A stretch of 64,000 bases of DNA from JAABRB01 sp041617635 (GTDB lineage: Bacteria > Pseudomonadota > Gammaproteobacteria > Burkholderiales > SG8-39). Made by a program: the position numbers and the translations under genes. The stretch spans positions 1 to 64,000 of the forward strand of contig JBFJOO010000004.1 in NCBI GenBank assembly GCA_041617635.1, given 5' to 3'. The notes beneath the pieces were generated by a model that had not been told where the DNA came from, did not search any database, and saw only the letters and a program-made list of their open reading frames with translations. Shown piece after piece: positions 52,702-60,684 of this stretch (positions within the stretch are counted from its first letter, which is position 1; every line of letters starts with the position of its first letter).

Positions 52702-53522
52702 TTGATCTCGTCGACCTTCACCCAGACGCTGCTCGAGGACTGGCGCGCGGCGCTGTCGCGCGAGAGGATGCCGCGCTCATCGCGCGTGGTGCTCTGGTTC
52801 ATGCCGCCGAGCTCGATCCACTCGCCCAGCCTTCCGCTTGCGGTCGTGACGATCTGATGAGTGCTCACACTGCCCGGCGGACCGCGATTGGGTGAATCGC
52901 GGCGCGGGTTGATATCGAGGGTCACGCGGTCCCCCGCGAGTCGTGGGACGACCGTGAAACCGGTGGACGTATCCTGGTAGGTCACGCCCTCGGAGATCAC
53001 GACACCACCAGGTCCGACGGTCGTGCTGCGTATCGGCACCGGCCGGCTCGAGCCGACGCTGATGTAAGCCGGGCTTCCTTCGAGCGCCTGCACCTGCTGC
53101 ACGACGCGATCGTCCGAAGTGCGCGATGAATCGAGGATGCGCGCGTTCACGCCGCTTCCGGCGGGTGCGCCCTGACCGACGCTGACGCCGCCCTGGCTCC
53201 CCGATACGGTCCCGCCGGCCGCGATCGATCGACGGTCCGCAACACCACCCGCGTCCTGGCGCACCGAGATGAGGAGCCGGCGCGGCGCCTTGTCCAGCGC
53301 AGCCACGACCCGCTTGATTTCCTCGATGTTCGCTCGCGACGATCGGATGATGAGCGAGCTCTGCATCCCCGTGACGGCTCCGCCGGGCGCAACCAGAGGT
53401 CGCACCGTCGGGATCAGCTGCTCGGCCGTGCGATGGTGCAGCGAAATCACTTCGACCTCGTCCGCGAGGGCCGCGCCCGCCAGGGCGAAAGTGAGGATCG
53501 CGAGGAGCTTGCGCAGATTCAT
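52698..53522 (-). CDS. Secretin-like periplasmic protein without a full pore domain
   Basis: The 274-residue protein has a cleavable signal (MNLRKLLAILTFALAGAALA), a secretin N-type (NolW-like) domain with EVISLHHRTAEQLIPTVRPLVAPGGAVTG and NIEEIKRVVAALDKAPRRLLISV, then a Gly/Ser-rich linker and a region resembling the first strands of a secretin (TGFTVVPRLAGDRVTLDINP). The C-terminal pore signature is too short to form a normal channel. It may be a remnant or a periplasmic accessory protein. It is coupled to the DinG-type helicase by an ATGA overlap. Confidence 0.7.
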   Translation of the reverse strand: MNLRKLLAILTFALAGAALADEVEVISLHHRTAEQLIPTVRPLVAPGGAVTGMQSSLIIRSSRANIEEIKRVVAALDKAPRRLLISVRQDAGGVADRRSIAAGGTVSGSQGGVSVGQGAPAGSGVNARILDSSRTSDDRVVQQVQALEGSPAYISVGSSRPVPIRSTTVGPGGVVISEGVTYQDTSTGFTVVPRLAGDRVTLDINPRRDSPNRGPPGSVSTHQIVTTASGRLGEWIELGGMNQSTTRDERGILSRDSAARQSSSSVWVKVDEIK

Positions 53523-53640
53523 CAGCTTTTCTCTCCGAACGCCCGACGCCAGCCGCTTGGCGCGTAGCGGGAGTAACGCAAGCCTACCTTCCCCGGCGCA
53601 CCGCGAGCCACAAATGTCCCCTGTCCCACCGATTGCGCGC

Positions 53641-53669
53641 TTGATTTTCCGCCCATGGTGTCCTAGATT
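53641..53669 (+). promoter_or_regulatory. Possible promoter of the NlpC/P60 gene
   Basis: TTGATT (53641-53646) and TAGATT (53664-53669) are separated by exactly 17 nt. Transcription would start around 53676, 3 nt before the first ATG (53679), giving an almost leaderless mRNA unless ATG 53694 is used. Confidence 0.4.
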
Positions 53670-53678
53670 ACTTTAGGT

Positions 53679-54185
53679 ATGAAGCACAATTCAATGTTTA
53701 CTATATGTTTTTTCTGTGCAACTCTGGGAGCGTGCGCGAGCCTCTCCCCGCCGCCAGAAAGCGCGGATGCAGACCCGCAACGCGCGTATGCGGCCCCCAT
53801 CTCTGGCGAGGTGGGAGGCGAGGTCGTCCTGCAAGCGATGGGTGTGCTGGGCACGCGCTACGCGCCGGGCGGCGCCTCGCCCGAGTCGGGATTCGATTGC
53901 TCGGGGCTGGTCGCGTACGCCTATTCGCGCGTCTCGCAGCATGAGCTGCCGCGCACGACCTTCGATCTGAGCCGCGCGGGCGTGCACGTCGATCTGCGCG
54001 ACCTGCGGCCGGGGGATCTCGTCTTCTTCAACACTCAGCGGCGCGCCTACTCCCATGTCGGCATCTATGTCGGCGAGCAGCGATTCATCCACGCGCCGAG
54101 TTCCGGCGGGGAAGTCCGGATCGAGGACATGCGGCACGGATACTGGCACCGCCGCTTCGACGGCGCGCGCCGGATGGCGCTCTAG
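53679..54185 (+). CDS. NlpC/P60-family lipoprotein endopeptidase
   Basis: The 168-residue protein has a lipobox LGAC (Cys19) and an NlpC/P60 domain that cuts peptide cross-links in murein: catalytic Cys74 in GFDCSGLV, His126 in YSHVGIYVG, and a third polar residue His138. The first 15 codons are unusually AT-rich for this window. Two starts (53679, 53694) are possible; the first has a basic residue before the hydrophobic run and is kept. It is divergent from the secretin-like gene. Confidence 0.88.
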   Translation: MKHNSMFTICFFCATLGACASLSPPPESADADPQRAYAAPISGEVGGEVVLQAMGVLGTRYAPGGASPESGFDCSGLVAYAYSRVSQHELPRTTFDLSRAGVHVDLRDLRPGDLVFFNTQRRAYSHVGIYVGEQRFIHAPSSGGEVRIEDMRHGYWHRRFDGARRMAL

Positions 54186-54284
54186 GGCGCTCGCGCAACT
54201 CCAGGCAGCCAGGCAGTAGGCCATCCCGCGCGTGATGCGCGTCGGTCTCGCCAGGGTCAAATGAGAGCAATTCTCGCATGTATT

Positions 54285-54303
54285 GCTAATGAGAATGATT
54301 ATT
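54285..54303 (+). promoter_or_regulatory. Fur box upstream of the iron-binding protein gene
   Basis: GCTAATGAGAATGATTATT matches the 19-bp Fur consensus GATAATGATAATCATTATC at 15 of 19 positions, 50 nt before the ATG at 54353. Iron-dependent repression by the Fur protein encoded at 3676 is the natural reading. Confidence 0.75.
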
Positions 54304-54352
54304 GTTATAGTCCGCGGCATCGACAACCGTTGATTAAATGGAGGAAGTTTCG

Positions 54353-55384
54353 ATGTTCCGCAACCGCATGCTGGTCATGGGACTGACCGCCGCGCTACTC
54401 GCGCTCTCCCACGGCGCGCTGGCACAAGAAAAGGTCCTGAACCTCTATACCGCGCGCCACTATCAGACCGACGAGGCGCTCTATAGCGGCTTCACCAAAC
54501 AGACCGGCATCAAGGTCAACCGCATCGAAGGCGGCGAAGACGCGCTTTTCGAGCGGATCAAAGCCGAAGGCGCCAACAGTCCGGCGGACGTGTTCATCAC
54601 CGTCGACATCGGCCGCATCTGGCGCGCCGACCAAGCGGGAATCTTCGCGCTCACCCGCTCGGCCGTGCTCGAGAAGCGCATCCCGGCCGCCTATCGCGAT
54701 CCGCAGAACAAGTGGTTCGGATTCTCCGCGCGCGCTCGGGTGATCGCCTACAACAAGGACGTGGTGAAACCGGGAGAGATCACCCGCTACGAGGATCTCG
54801 CCGACCCGAAATGGAGAGGGAAGCTCTGCACGCGCTCCAGCGCGCACCCCTACAACCTCTCGTTGACGGCCAGCATGGTGAGCCACCTGGGGGAGGCGAA
54901 GGCCAAGGAATGGGTCGCGGGCGTGAAGGCGAACCTCGCGCGCGACCCGAAGGGCGGCGACACCGACCAGCTGCGCTCGGTCGCCGCCGGGGAATGCGCG
55001 ATCGCGATCGCGAACCAGTACTACTATGTGCGCCTGATGCGCTCCACCAAGGCGGCGGATCGCCAGGTCATCGAGAAGGTCGCGATCGTGCTGCCGAACC
55101 AGGCCGATCGCGGCACGCACGTGAACATCTCGGGCGGCGGCGCCCTCAAGCACGCACCGCATCCCGAGGCGGCAGTCAAATTCCTCGAGTATCTCGCGAG
55201 CGATCAGGCCCAGACGTATTTTGCCAACGGCAACAACGAATGGCCGACCGTGCCGAAGGTGAAGCTAGACAACAGCGCGCTCGAGTCGCTCGGCGATTTC
55301 AAGACCGACGAGATCAACGTGGCGAAGCTCGGTGAGGCGCAAGCGACCGCGCAGAAGCTCGCCGACCAGGCCGGCTGGAAATAG
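54353..55384 (+). CDS. Ferric iron ABC transporter, periplasmic binding protein
   Basis: The 343-residue protein has a signal peptide (MFRNRMLVMGLTAALLALSHGALAQ) and an FbpA/FutA-type class D fold, beginning KVLNLYTARHYQTDEALYSGF and with tyrosine ligands in AIANQYYYVRLMR (the YYY cluster that binds Fe3+). The ATG at 54353 is fixed by GGAGGAAG at 54341-54348. A Fur box precedes it. The permease and ATPase lie downstream in two other transcription units. Confidence 0.92.
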   Translation: MFRNRMLVMGLTAALLALSHGALAQEKVLNLYTARHYQTDEALYSGFTKQTGIKVNRIEGGEDALFERIKAEGANSPADVFITVDIGRIWRADQAGIFALTRSAVLEKRIPAAYRDPQNKWFGFSARARVIAYNKDVVKPGEITRYEDLADPKWRGKLCTRSSAHPYNLSLTASMVSHLGEAKAKEWVAGVKANLARDPKGGDTDQLRSVAAGECAIAIANQYYYVRLMRSTKAADRQVIEKVAIVLPNQADRGTHVNISGGGALKHAPHPEAAVKFLEYLASDQAQTYFANGNNEWPTVPKVKLDNSALESLGDFKTDEINVAKLGEAQATAQKLADQAGWK

Positions 55385-55449
55385 GTGATCGGGCAGGCTG
55401 CCGAAAGACGACCGTTGCGGCTTCGGGTGATGAGCTCTCGGTGCAGAGA

Positions 55450-55497
55450 AAAAACCCGGTTGTACGAACAAGGGGGAAAGCCCCCTTGTATATCCCC
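55450..55497 (+). repeat. Hairpin repeat copy 7 (type B)
   Basis: AAAAACCCGGTTGTACGAACA, then AGGGGG-aaag-CCCCCTTGTATATCCCC. The left flank resembles the sequence before copy 4 (ACCGGTAAGGTTACGAACAG), joining types A and B. It lies between two convergent genes. Confidence 0.75.
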
Positions 55498-55530
55498 AAA
55501 TGCGCGTGTGCGGAGTTCTTCACGGCTCTT

Positions 55531-57204
55531 TCAACCCTCGCGACGCAGCCGGGAGCGGGCGATCTGGCGGGACAGCACGATCAGCGGAACGAGGCCGATC
55601 GCCACGATGACCAGCGACGGAACGGCTGCCTCCGCCAGGCGCTCGTCCTTGGTCAGGTTATAGGCCTCGACGGCAAGCGTGTCGAAGTTGAAAGGCCGCA
55701 TGGCAAACGTCATCGGCAGTTCCTTCATGACGTCCACGAAGACCAGCAGCGCCGCGGTAAGCAGGCTGCCCCAGACCATCGGGACGTGCACGCGGGCCAG
55801 CGTTTTCCCGGGCGACAGCCCGAGGCTGCGGGCCGCGTCGTCCATCGTGGGCGTGACCCGCGCGAGCCCCGCTTCCGCGGTCTGGAATGCGACCGCCAGG
55901 AAACGCACCAGGCAGGCATAGACCAGCGCGAATCCGGTCCCGGTCAGGAGCAGCCCGGTCTTCACGCCGAACTGCTGAAAGGCCCAGTCCGCGATGATGT
56001 TGTCCAACCTGCCGAGCGGCACCAGAATTCCCACCGCGAGCACCGCGCCCGGCATGGCGTAACCGAGTGCCGCCAGGCGGTTCGCCCCGCGCACCACGAC
56101 ACCCTTCGACAGACGACCGGCATAGGCGAGCAAGACGGCCACCAGGACGGCCGTGCCGGCCGTGATCCCTGAGAGCGTGGCGCTGTTGGCAATCAGCGCG
56201 TAGAGGCGCGCGCCGATTCGCGCGTCCGGATCGGTGACCGCGAGGTGCAAGAGCACGCCGCCCGGGAGCAGGAAGCCAAACAGGATCGGCGCGGCGCACA
56301 GGACGAAGGCCAACACCGCGTACCAGCCGCGCAACTCGTACGGTGGTGTCGGCTTGCGCGGCCCGGCGTAGCGCGCGCCGCCACGTTGCATGCGCTCCAG
56401 CACGAGCACGATCAGCACGAACCCCAGCAGGCAGGTCGAGAGCTGCGCGGCCGCCACAACGTCACCGAGCGACAGCCACGCCCGATAGATGCCCGTGGTG
56501 AAGGTTTGCACCGCGAAGTAGGAAACCACCCCGAAATCGGCCAGCGTCTCCATCAGCGCGAGCGCGGTGCCGGCTGCCAGGGCGGGACGCGCCAGCGGCA
56601 GCGCGACGCGCCAGAAGCTTCCCCAGGGACTGAAGCCCAGCAGCCGCCCCGCCTCGATCGCGGTACGCGACTGCTCGAGGAATGCGCTGCGGGCGAGCAG
56701 GTACACATAGGGGTAAAGCGCGAATGCGAACATCGCTGCCGCTCCGTACAGCGACCGGATTTCGGGAAACCAGTAATCACCGGACTTCCAGCCGGTGAAG
56801 TCGCGCAGCGCAGTCTGCACGGGGCCCGTGAATTGCAGCCAGTCCGTGTAGGCATACGCCATGACGTAAGCGGGCATGGCGAGCGGCAGGATCAGCGCCC
56901 ATTCGAGCACCCGCTGTCCGGTGAAGCGGTAAGCGGTCACCAGCCAGGCGGAGAGCACGCCGATCGAGATCACGCCGGCCGCGACCATGAGCACGAGGAG
57001 CAGGGTGTTCGCGATGTATCCGGGCAGAACGGTGGCGGCGAGATGCGCCCATGCGCTCTCGCCGGCGCGAAAGACGTTTCCGACCACCGCGAGCAGCGGG
57101 GCCAATACGAGCGTCGCCACCGCGAGGGACGCCCACCCGAGGGTTCCAAGCCGGGTCCATCGACGTACGGTGTGGGAAAACCCCGCAGCGATCGTGTCGC
57201 TCAT
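55531..57204 (-). CDS. Ferric iron ABC transporter, permease (fused two-domain type)
   Basis: The 557-residue protein has about 12 membrane helices and two EAA-type cytoplasmic loops (the first after FLEQSRTAIEAGRLLGFSPWGSF, the second at DDAARSLGLSPGKTLARVHVP), the FbpB/FutB organisation. It is the partner of the adjacent ATPase and of the binding protein at 54353. It is divergent from the ATPase; the gap carries a Fur-box-like site. Confidence 0.92.
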   Translation of the reverse strand: MSDTIAAGFSHTVRRWTRLGTLGWASLAVATLVLAPLLAVVGNVFRAGESAWAHLAATVLPGYIANTLLLVLMVAAGVISIGVLSAWLVTAYRFTGQRVLEWALILPLAMPAYVMAYAYTDWLQFTGPVQTALRDFTGWKSGDYWFPEIRSLYGAAAMFAFALYPYVYLLARSAFLEQSRTAIEAGRLLGFSPWGSFWRVALPLARPALAAGTALALMETLADFGVVSYFAVQTFTTGIYRAWLSLGDVVAAAQLSTCLLGFVLIVLVLERMQRGGARYAGPRKPTPPYELRGWYAVLAFVLCAAPILFGFLLPGGVLLHLAVTDPDARIGARLYALIANSATLSGITAGTAVLVAVLLAYAGRLSKGVVVRGANRLAALGYAMPGAVLAVGILVPLGRLDNIIADWAFQQFGVKTGLLLTGTGFALVYACLVRFLAVAFQTAEAGLARVTPTMDDAARSLGLSPGKTLARVHVPMVWGSLLTAALLVFVDVMKELPMTFAMRPFNFDTLAVEAYNLTKDERLAEAAVPSLVIVAIGLVPLIVLSRQIARSRLRREG

Positions 57205-57293
57205 GCCTTGCCTCGCGTCTCGGGTCGCGCCGATCGCGCCCGTAAGGAAGGGGTTTCGCGCGTTTTCTTGCTCGATTCCTCGCTCATGCTCTC

Positions 57294-57312
57294 AATAATG
57301 ATTCTTGTTTCC
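57294..57312. promoter_or_regulatory. Fur-box-like site between permease and ATPase genes
   Basis: AATAATGATTCTTGTTTCC matches the Fur consensus at about 12 of 19 positions, within the 140-nt divergent gap. Position and context support iron repression of both genes; the match is weaker than the site at 54285. Confidence 0.5.
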
Positions 57313-57344
57313 ATTCTAGGCGATCTGTTTATAATCACCGCATT

Positions 57345-58439
57345 ATGACAGCAGGGGCGACGCCGACCACCCTCCTCGAGCTCAGGGGGCTGCGGCAGTC
57401 CTACGGCGACCAGCAGGTCGTCAAAGGATTGTCCTTCTCGCTCGCGCGCGGCGGGATCGCCTGCCTGCTCGGTCCGAGCGGCTGCGGCAAGACAACGGTC
57501 CTGCGCTGCATCGCCGGTTTCGAGCCAGTGACCGCGGGTGAGATCGTGCTGAACGGCCAGATCGTTTCCGCGCCGGGCAGCATGGTGCCGCCCGAGAAAC
57601 GGCGGATCGGCATGGTGTTCCAGGACTACGCGCTTTTTCCGCACCTTTCGGTGCATGAGAACATCGTGTTCGGACTGCACGGCATGGCACGCGGGGAGCG
57701 CAATCGGCGCGCCGGCGAGTATCTCGCGGCCGTGGGGCTGAGCGAGGCGCGCGACAAGTATCCGCACGAGCTATCGGGCGGGCAGCAGCAGCGCGTCGCC
57801 CTTGCCCGCGCGCTCGCCCCCCGCCCGGATCTCCTCCTGCTCGACGAGCCGTTCTCCAATCTGGATGTGGATCTCCGCGAGCGGCTGGGTCAGGAAGTGC
57901 GCGACATCATCAAGCGCAGCAACACGACGGCGGTGCTGGTCACGCACGATCAGCAGGAGGCCTTCGCGATTGCCGACGAGATCGGCATCATGCACGAGGG
58001 CGAGATCAAGCAGTGGGACACGGCATACAACCTCTACCACCGCCCCGTGAGCCGGTTTATCGCCGACTTCGTGGGCCAGGGCGTGTTCCTGCCGGGAAAC
58101 GTGCGCAGCGCGCGCGAAGTCGACATCGAGCTCGGGGCGCTGCGGGGCGAGATCCCGGAGATCTGCGAGATCGGCTGCGACGCCTGCGGCAAGGGATGCC
58201 AGGTCGACGTGCTGCTGCGACCCGACGACATCGTCCACGACGATGCCAGCCGCATGCGCGCGGAGGTGCTGCACAAGGCGTTCCGCGGGGCGGAGATTCT
58301 CTACACGCTACGGCTCGAAAGCGGCCGCAAGGTGCTCGCGCTCGTGCCGAGCCACCACAACCATGCGCTCGGGGAGCACATCGGCATCCGCCTCGACGTC
58401 GATCACGTCGTGGCCTTTCCGCCCGAATCCGCGCCCTAA
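57345..58439 (+). CDS. Ferric iron ABC transporter ATPase with a four-cysteine insert
   Basis: The 364-residue protein has all ABC motifs: Walker A GPSGCGKT (43-50), Q-loop Gln93, signature LSGGQ (143-147), Walker B LLLLDEP (163-169) and His201. The C-terminal TOBE-like domain carries Cys274, Cys278, Cys281 and Cys285 (spacing CX3CX2CX3C), a plausible iron-sulfur or metal site, before VDVLLRPDDIVHDD. FbpC-type function is clear; metal sensing by the insert is an inference. Confidence 0.92.
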   Translation: MTAGATPTTLLELRGLRQSYGDQQVVKGLSFSLARGGIACLLGPSGCGKTTVLRCIAGFEPVTAGEIVLNGQIVSAPGSMVPPEKRRIGMVFQDYALFPHLSVHENIVFGLHGMARGERNRRAGEYLAAVGLSEARDKYPHELSGGQQQRVALARALAPRPDLLLLDEPFSNLDVDLRERLGQEVRDIIKRSNTTAVLVTHDQQEAFAIADEIGIMHEGEIKQWDTAYNLYHRPVSRFIADFVGQGVFLPGNVRSAREVDIELGALRGEIPEICEIGCDACGKGCQVDVLLRPDDIVHDDASRMRAEVLHKAFRGAEILYTLRLESGRKVLALVPSHHNHALGEHIGIRLDVDHVVAFPPESAP

Positions 58440-58474
58440 ACGGGCACGGCGTTCTCTTGGGGAAGCTCGGACTC

Positions 58475-60523
58475 CTAGCGCTCGGGTATCTCCTTGAGCT
58501 CGGCCAGCCACGCGGCGGCCTCGCCGTCGCTCGGGGCGCGCCAGTCGCTGCGCGGCGAGAGCGAGCCGCCCGAGCCGACCTTCGGCGCGTTCGGCAGCGC
58601 GCTGCGCTTGTACTGGCTCAGCTGGAAAAAACGCGTGAGGAACACGCCGAGCCACTTCTTGATCTGGGCGATCGAGTACTGATTGCGCTTGGCTTCCGCG
58701 ATCTCCGGCCAGGCGCCTTCCGATCGGTCGTGCCATGCGCTCCACGCCAGGAACGCGACCTTGGACGGCGAAAAGCCGAAACGGAGCACGTAGTACAGGT
58801 GGAAATCCTGCAGTTCGTAGGGACCTACGATGCTTTCGGTGCTGTGGGTCGGCTGGCCGTTCGCCTGCCCCGGAACGAGCTCCGGGCTGATGGCCGTATC
58901 GAGCACGTCCTCGAGCACGCGGCCGGCATCGGGGCCGAGCTGGCCGGTGCGCGCGACATAGCGCACGAGATACTGAATGAGCGTCTTGGGCACGCTCGCA
59001 TTGACGTGGTAATGCGCCATGTGGTCGCCGACGCCATAGGTGCACCAACCGAGCGCGATCTCCGAGAGGTCGCTGGTGCCGATGACCGGGGCACCGCGCA
59101 GGTTCGCGAGCCGGAACAGGTGGCTGGTGCGCTCCCCGGCCTGCACGTTCTCGAACGTCACGTCGTAGACCTGCTCGCCGAGCGAGTAGGGATGCCCGAT
59201 GTCGGCGAGCATTTGCAGGCAGCTCGGCCGTATGTCGATCTCGGCCGCCGTGCAGCCGATCGCGCTCATCAGGCGGCGCGCCTGGTCGAGGGTCCGATCG
59301 CTCGTGGCGAAACCCGGCATCGTGTAGGCGAGGATGTTCGCGCGCGGGAGCGCCATCACATCCATCGCGCGCGCGCAAACGATCAGCGCCTGCGTGGAGT
59401 CGAGGCCACCGGAGACGCCGATCACGACCTTGTCGGCGTTCATCGCGCGCAGCCGCTTCACCAGGCCGTGCACCTGGATTTCGTAGATCTCATGGCAACG
59501 CAAGTCGCGGGTCGCCGGATCAGACGGCACGTAGGGAAAGCGCTCGTAGACACGCTCGAGCGGGATCTCGGCCTTGAGCGGCAGATCGAGCTGGAAGCGA
59601 ACGGTGCGGAAGCGGGCGACTTCCCTGCGATGCATCGCCAGCGACTCGCCGAAAGTCGTCTGCCGCATGCGGTCCTGCGCGAGTCGATCCAGATCGATGT
59701 CGGCGGTGATGATCTGGGCGGCATACTCGAAGCGCTCGCTTTCCGCGAGCTGGGTGCCGTTCTCGTAGATGAACCCATGCCCGTCCCACGCCAGGTCGGT
59801 GGTGGATTCGCCGAATCCGGCGGCGCTATAGAGGTACGCCGCGAGGCAGCGCGCCGACTGATTCGCGGCCAGCTGCCGGCGGTAGTCGTCCTTGCCCACG
59901 GTGACGTTGGAGGCGGAGAGATTCGCCAGCACCGTGGCGCCGGCCAACGCCGCATAGGACGAAGGCGGAATCGGCGTCCACAGATCCTCGCAGATCTCGC
60001 AATGCAAGGTGAACAGCGGCTGCGCTTCGGCCTGATACACGAGATGCGCACCGAAAGGCACGTCCCGCTGACCGAGCAGATCGATGGCCTCGACCGGTGC
60101 GGTGTCGCCCGGAGTGAACTGGCGCAGCTCGTAGAACTCGCGATAGTTCGGCAGGTAGGTCTTCGGCGTGATACCGAGGATTCGCCCGCCGGCGAGCACC
60201 ACCGCGCAGTTGTAGAGCAGGCTGCCCACCTGCAGCGGCACGCCCACCGCCGCGACGAGCGGCAGATCGCGCGAGGCGGCCACCACTTCGGCAAGCGCTT
60301 TTTTCGCGCCGTCGAGCAGCGCCTGCTGATGGAAGAGGTCCTCGCATGAATAGGCGGAGAGCCCGAGTTCGGGAAACACCGCGAGTACCGCGCGCTGCTC
60401 CGCGGCCCGCTTCATCAGGGCAATGGTCTGCGCCGCGTTGAACGCCGGATCGGCCACCCGTACCTCGGGCGTGCAGACCGCCGCGCGGATGAAGTTGTGC
60501 CGGTACAGGTTGATGAACGCCAC
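58475..60523 (-). CDS. nadE: Glutamine-dependent NAD+ synthetase
   Basis: NadE amidates nicotinic acid adenine dinucleotide, the last step of NAD synthesis. The 682-residue, two-domain form has an N-terminal nitrilase-type glutaminase (Glu52, Lys121, Cys178 in EICEDLW) and a C-terminal synthetase with the ATP-pyrophosphatase loop VSGGLDST. No ammonia-only short form is expected. It is divergent from the flavin oxidoreductase gene. Confidence 0.95.
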   Translation of the reverse strand: MAFINLYRHNFIRAAVCTPEVRVADPAFNAAQTIALMKRAAEQRAVLAVFPELGLSAYSCEDLFHQQALLDGAKKALAEVVAASRDLPLVAAVGVPLQVGSLLYNCAVVLAGGRILGITPKTYLPNYREFYELRQFTPGDTAPVEAIDLLGQRDVPFGAHLVYQAEAQPLFTLHCEICEDLWTPIPPSSYAALAGATVLANLSASNVTVGKDDYRRQLAANQSARCLAAYLYSAAGFGESTTDLAWDGHGFIYENGTQLAESERFEYAAQIITADIDLDRLAQDRMRQTTFGESLAMHRREVARFRTVRFQLDLPLKAEIPLERVYERFPYVPSDPATRDLRCHEIYEIQVHGLVKRLRAMNADKVVIGVSGGLDSTQALIVCARAMDVMALPRANILAYTMPGFATSDRTLDQARRLMSAIGCTAAEIDIRPSCLQMLADIGHPYSLGEQVYDVTFENVQAGERTSHLFRLANLRGAPVIGTSDLSEIALGWCTYGVGDHMAHYHVNASVPKTLIQYLVRYVARTGQLGPDAGRVLEDVLDTAISPELVPGQANGQPTHSTESIVGPYELQDFHLYYVLRFGFSPSKVAFLAWSAWHDRSEGAWPEIAEAKRNQYSIAQIKKWLGVFLTRFFQLSQYKRSALPNAPKVGSGGSLSPRSDWRAPSDGEAAAWLAELKEIPER

Positions 60524-60684
60524 AGGCGGTGAGTTCTTGTTGATTCAGCTGGCATTTTGCCCGAAACAGCCCTGGACGGCGACCTGCCGGGGTAAACTCT
60601 TGTGCGAAACCCGCTCTGCGGCCCGATTAATCGTTGCGTGCACCGGTTTCGGCACGAACCCGAACGACCGACGACCTTACCCCC

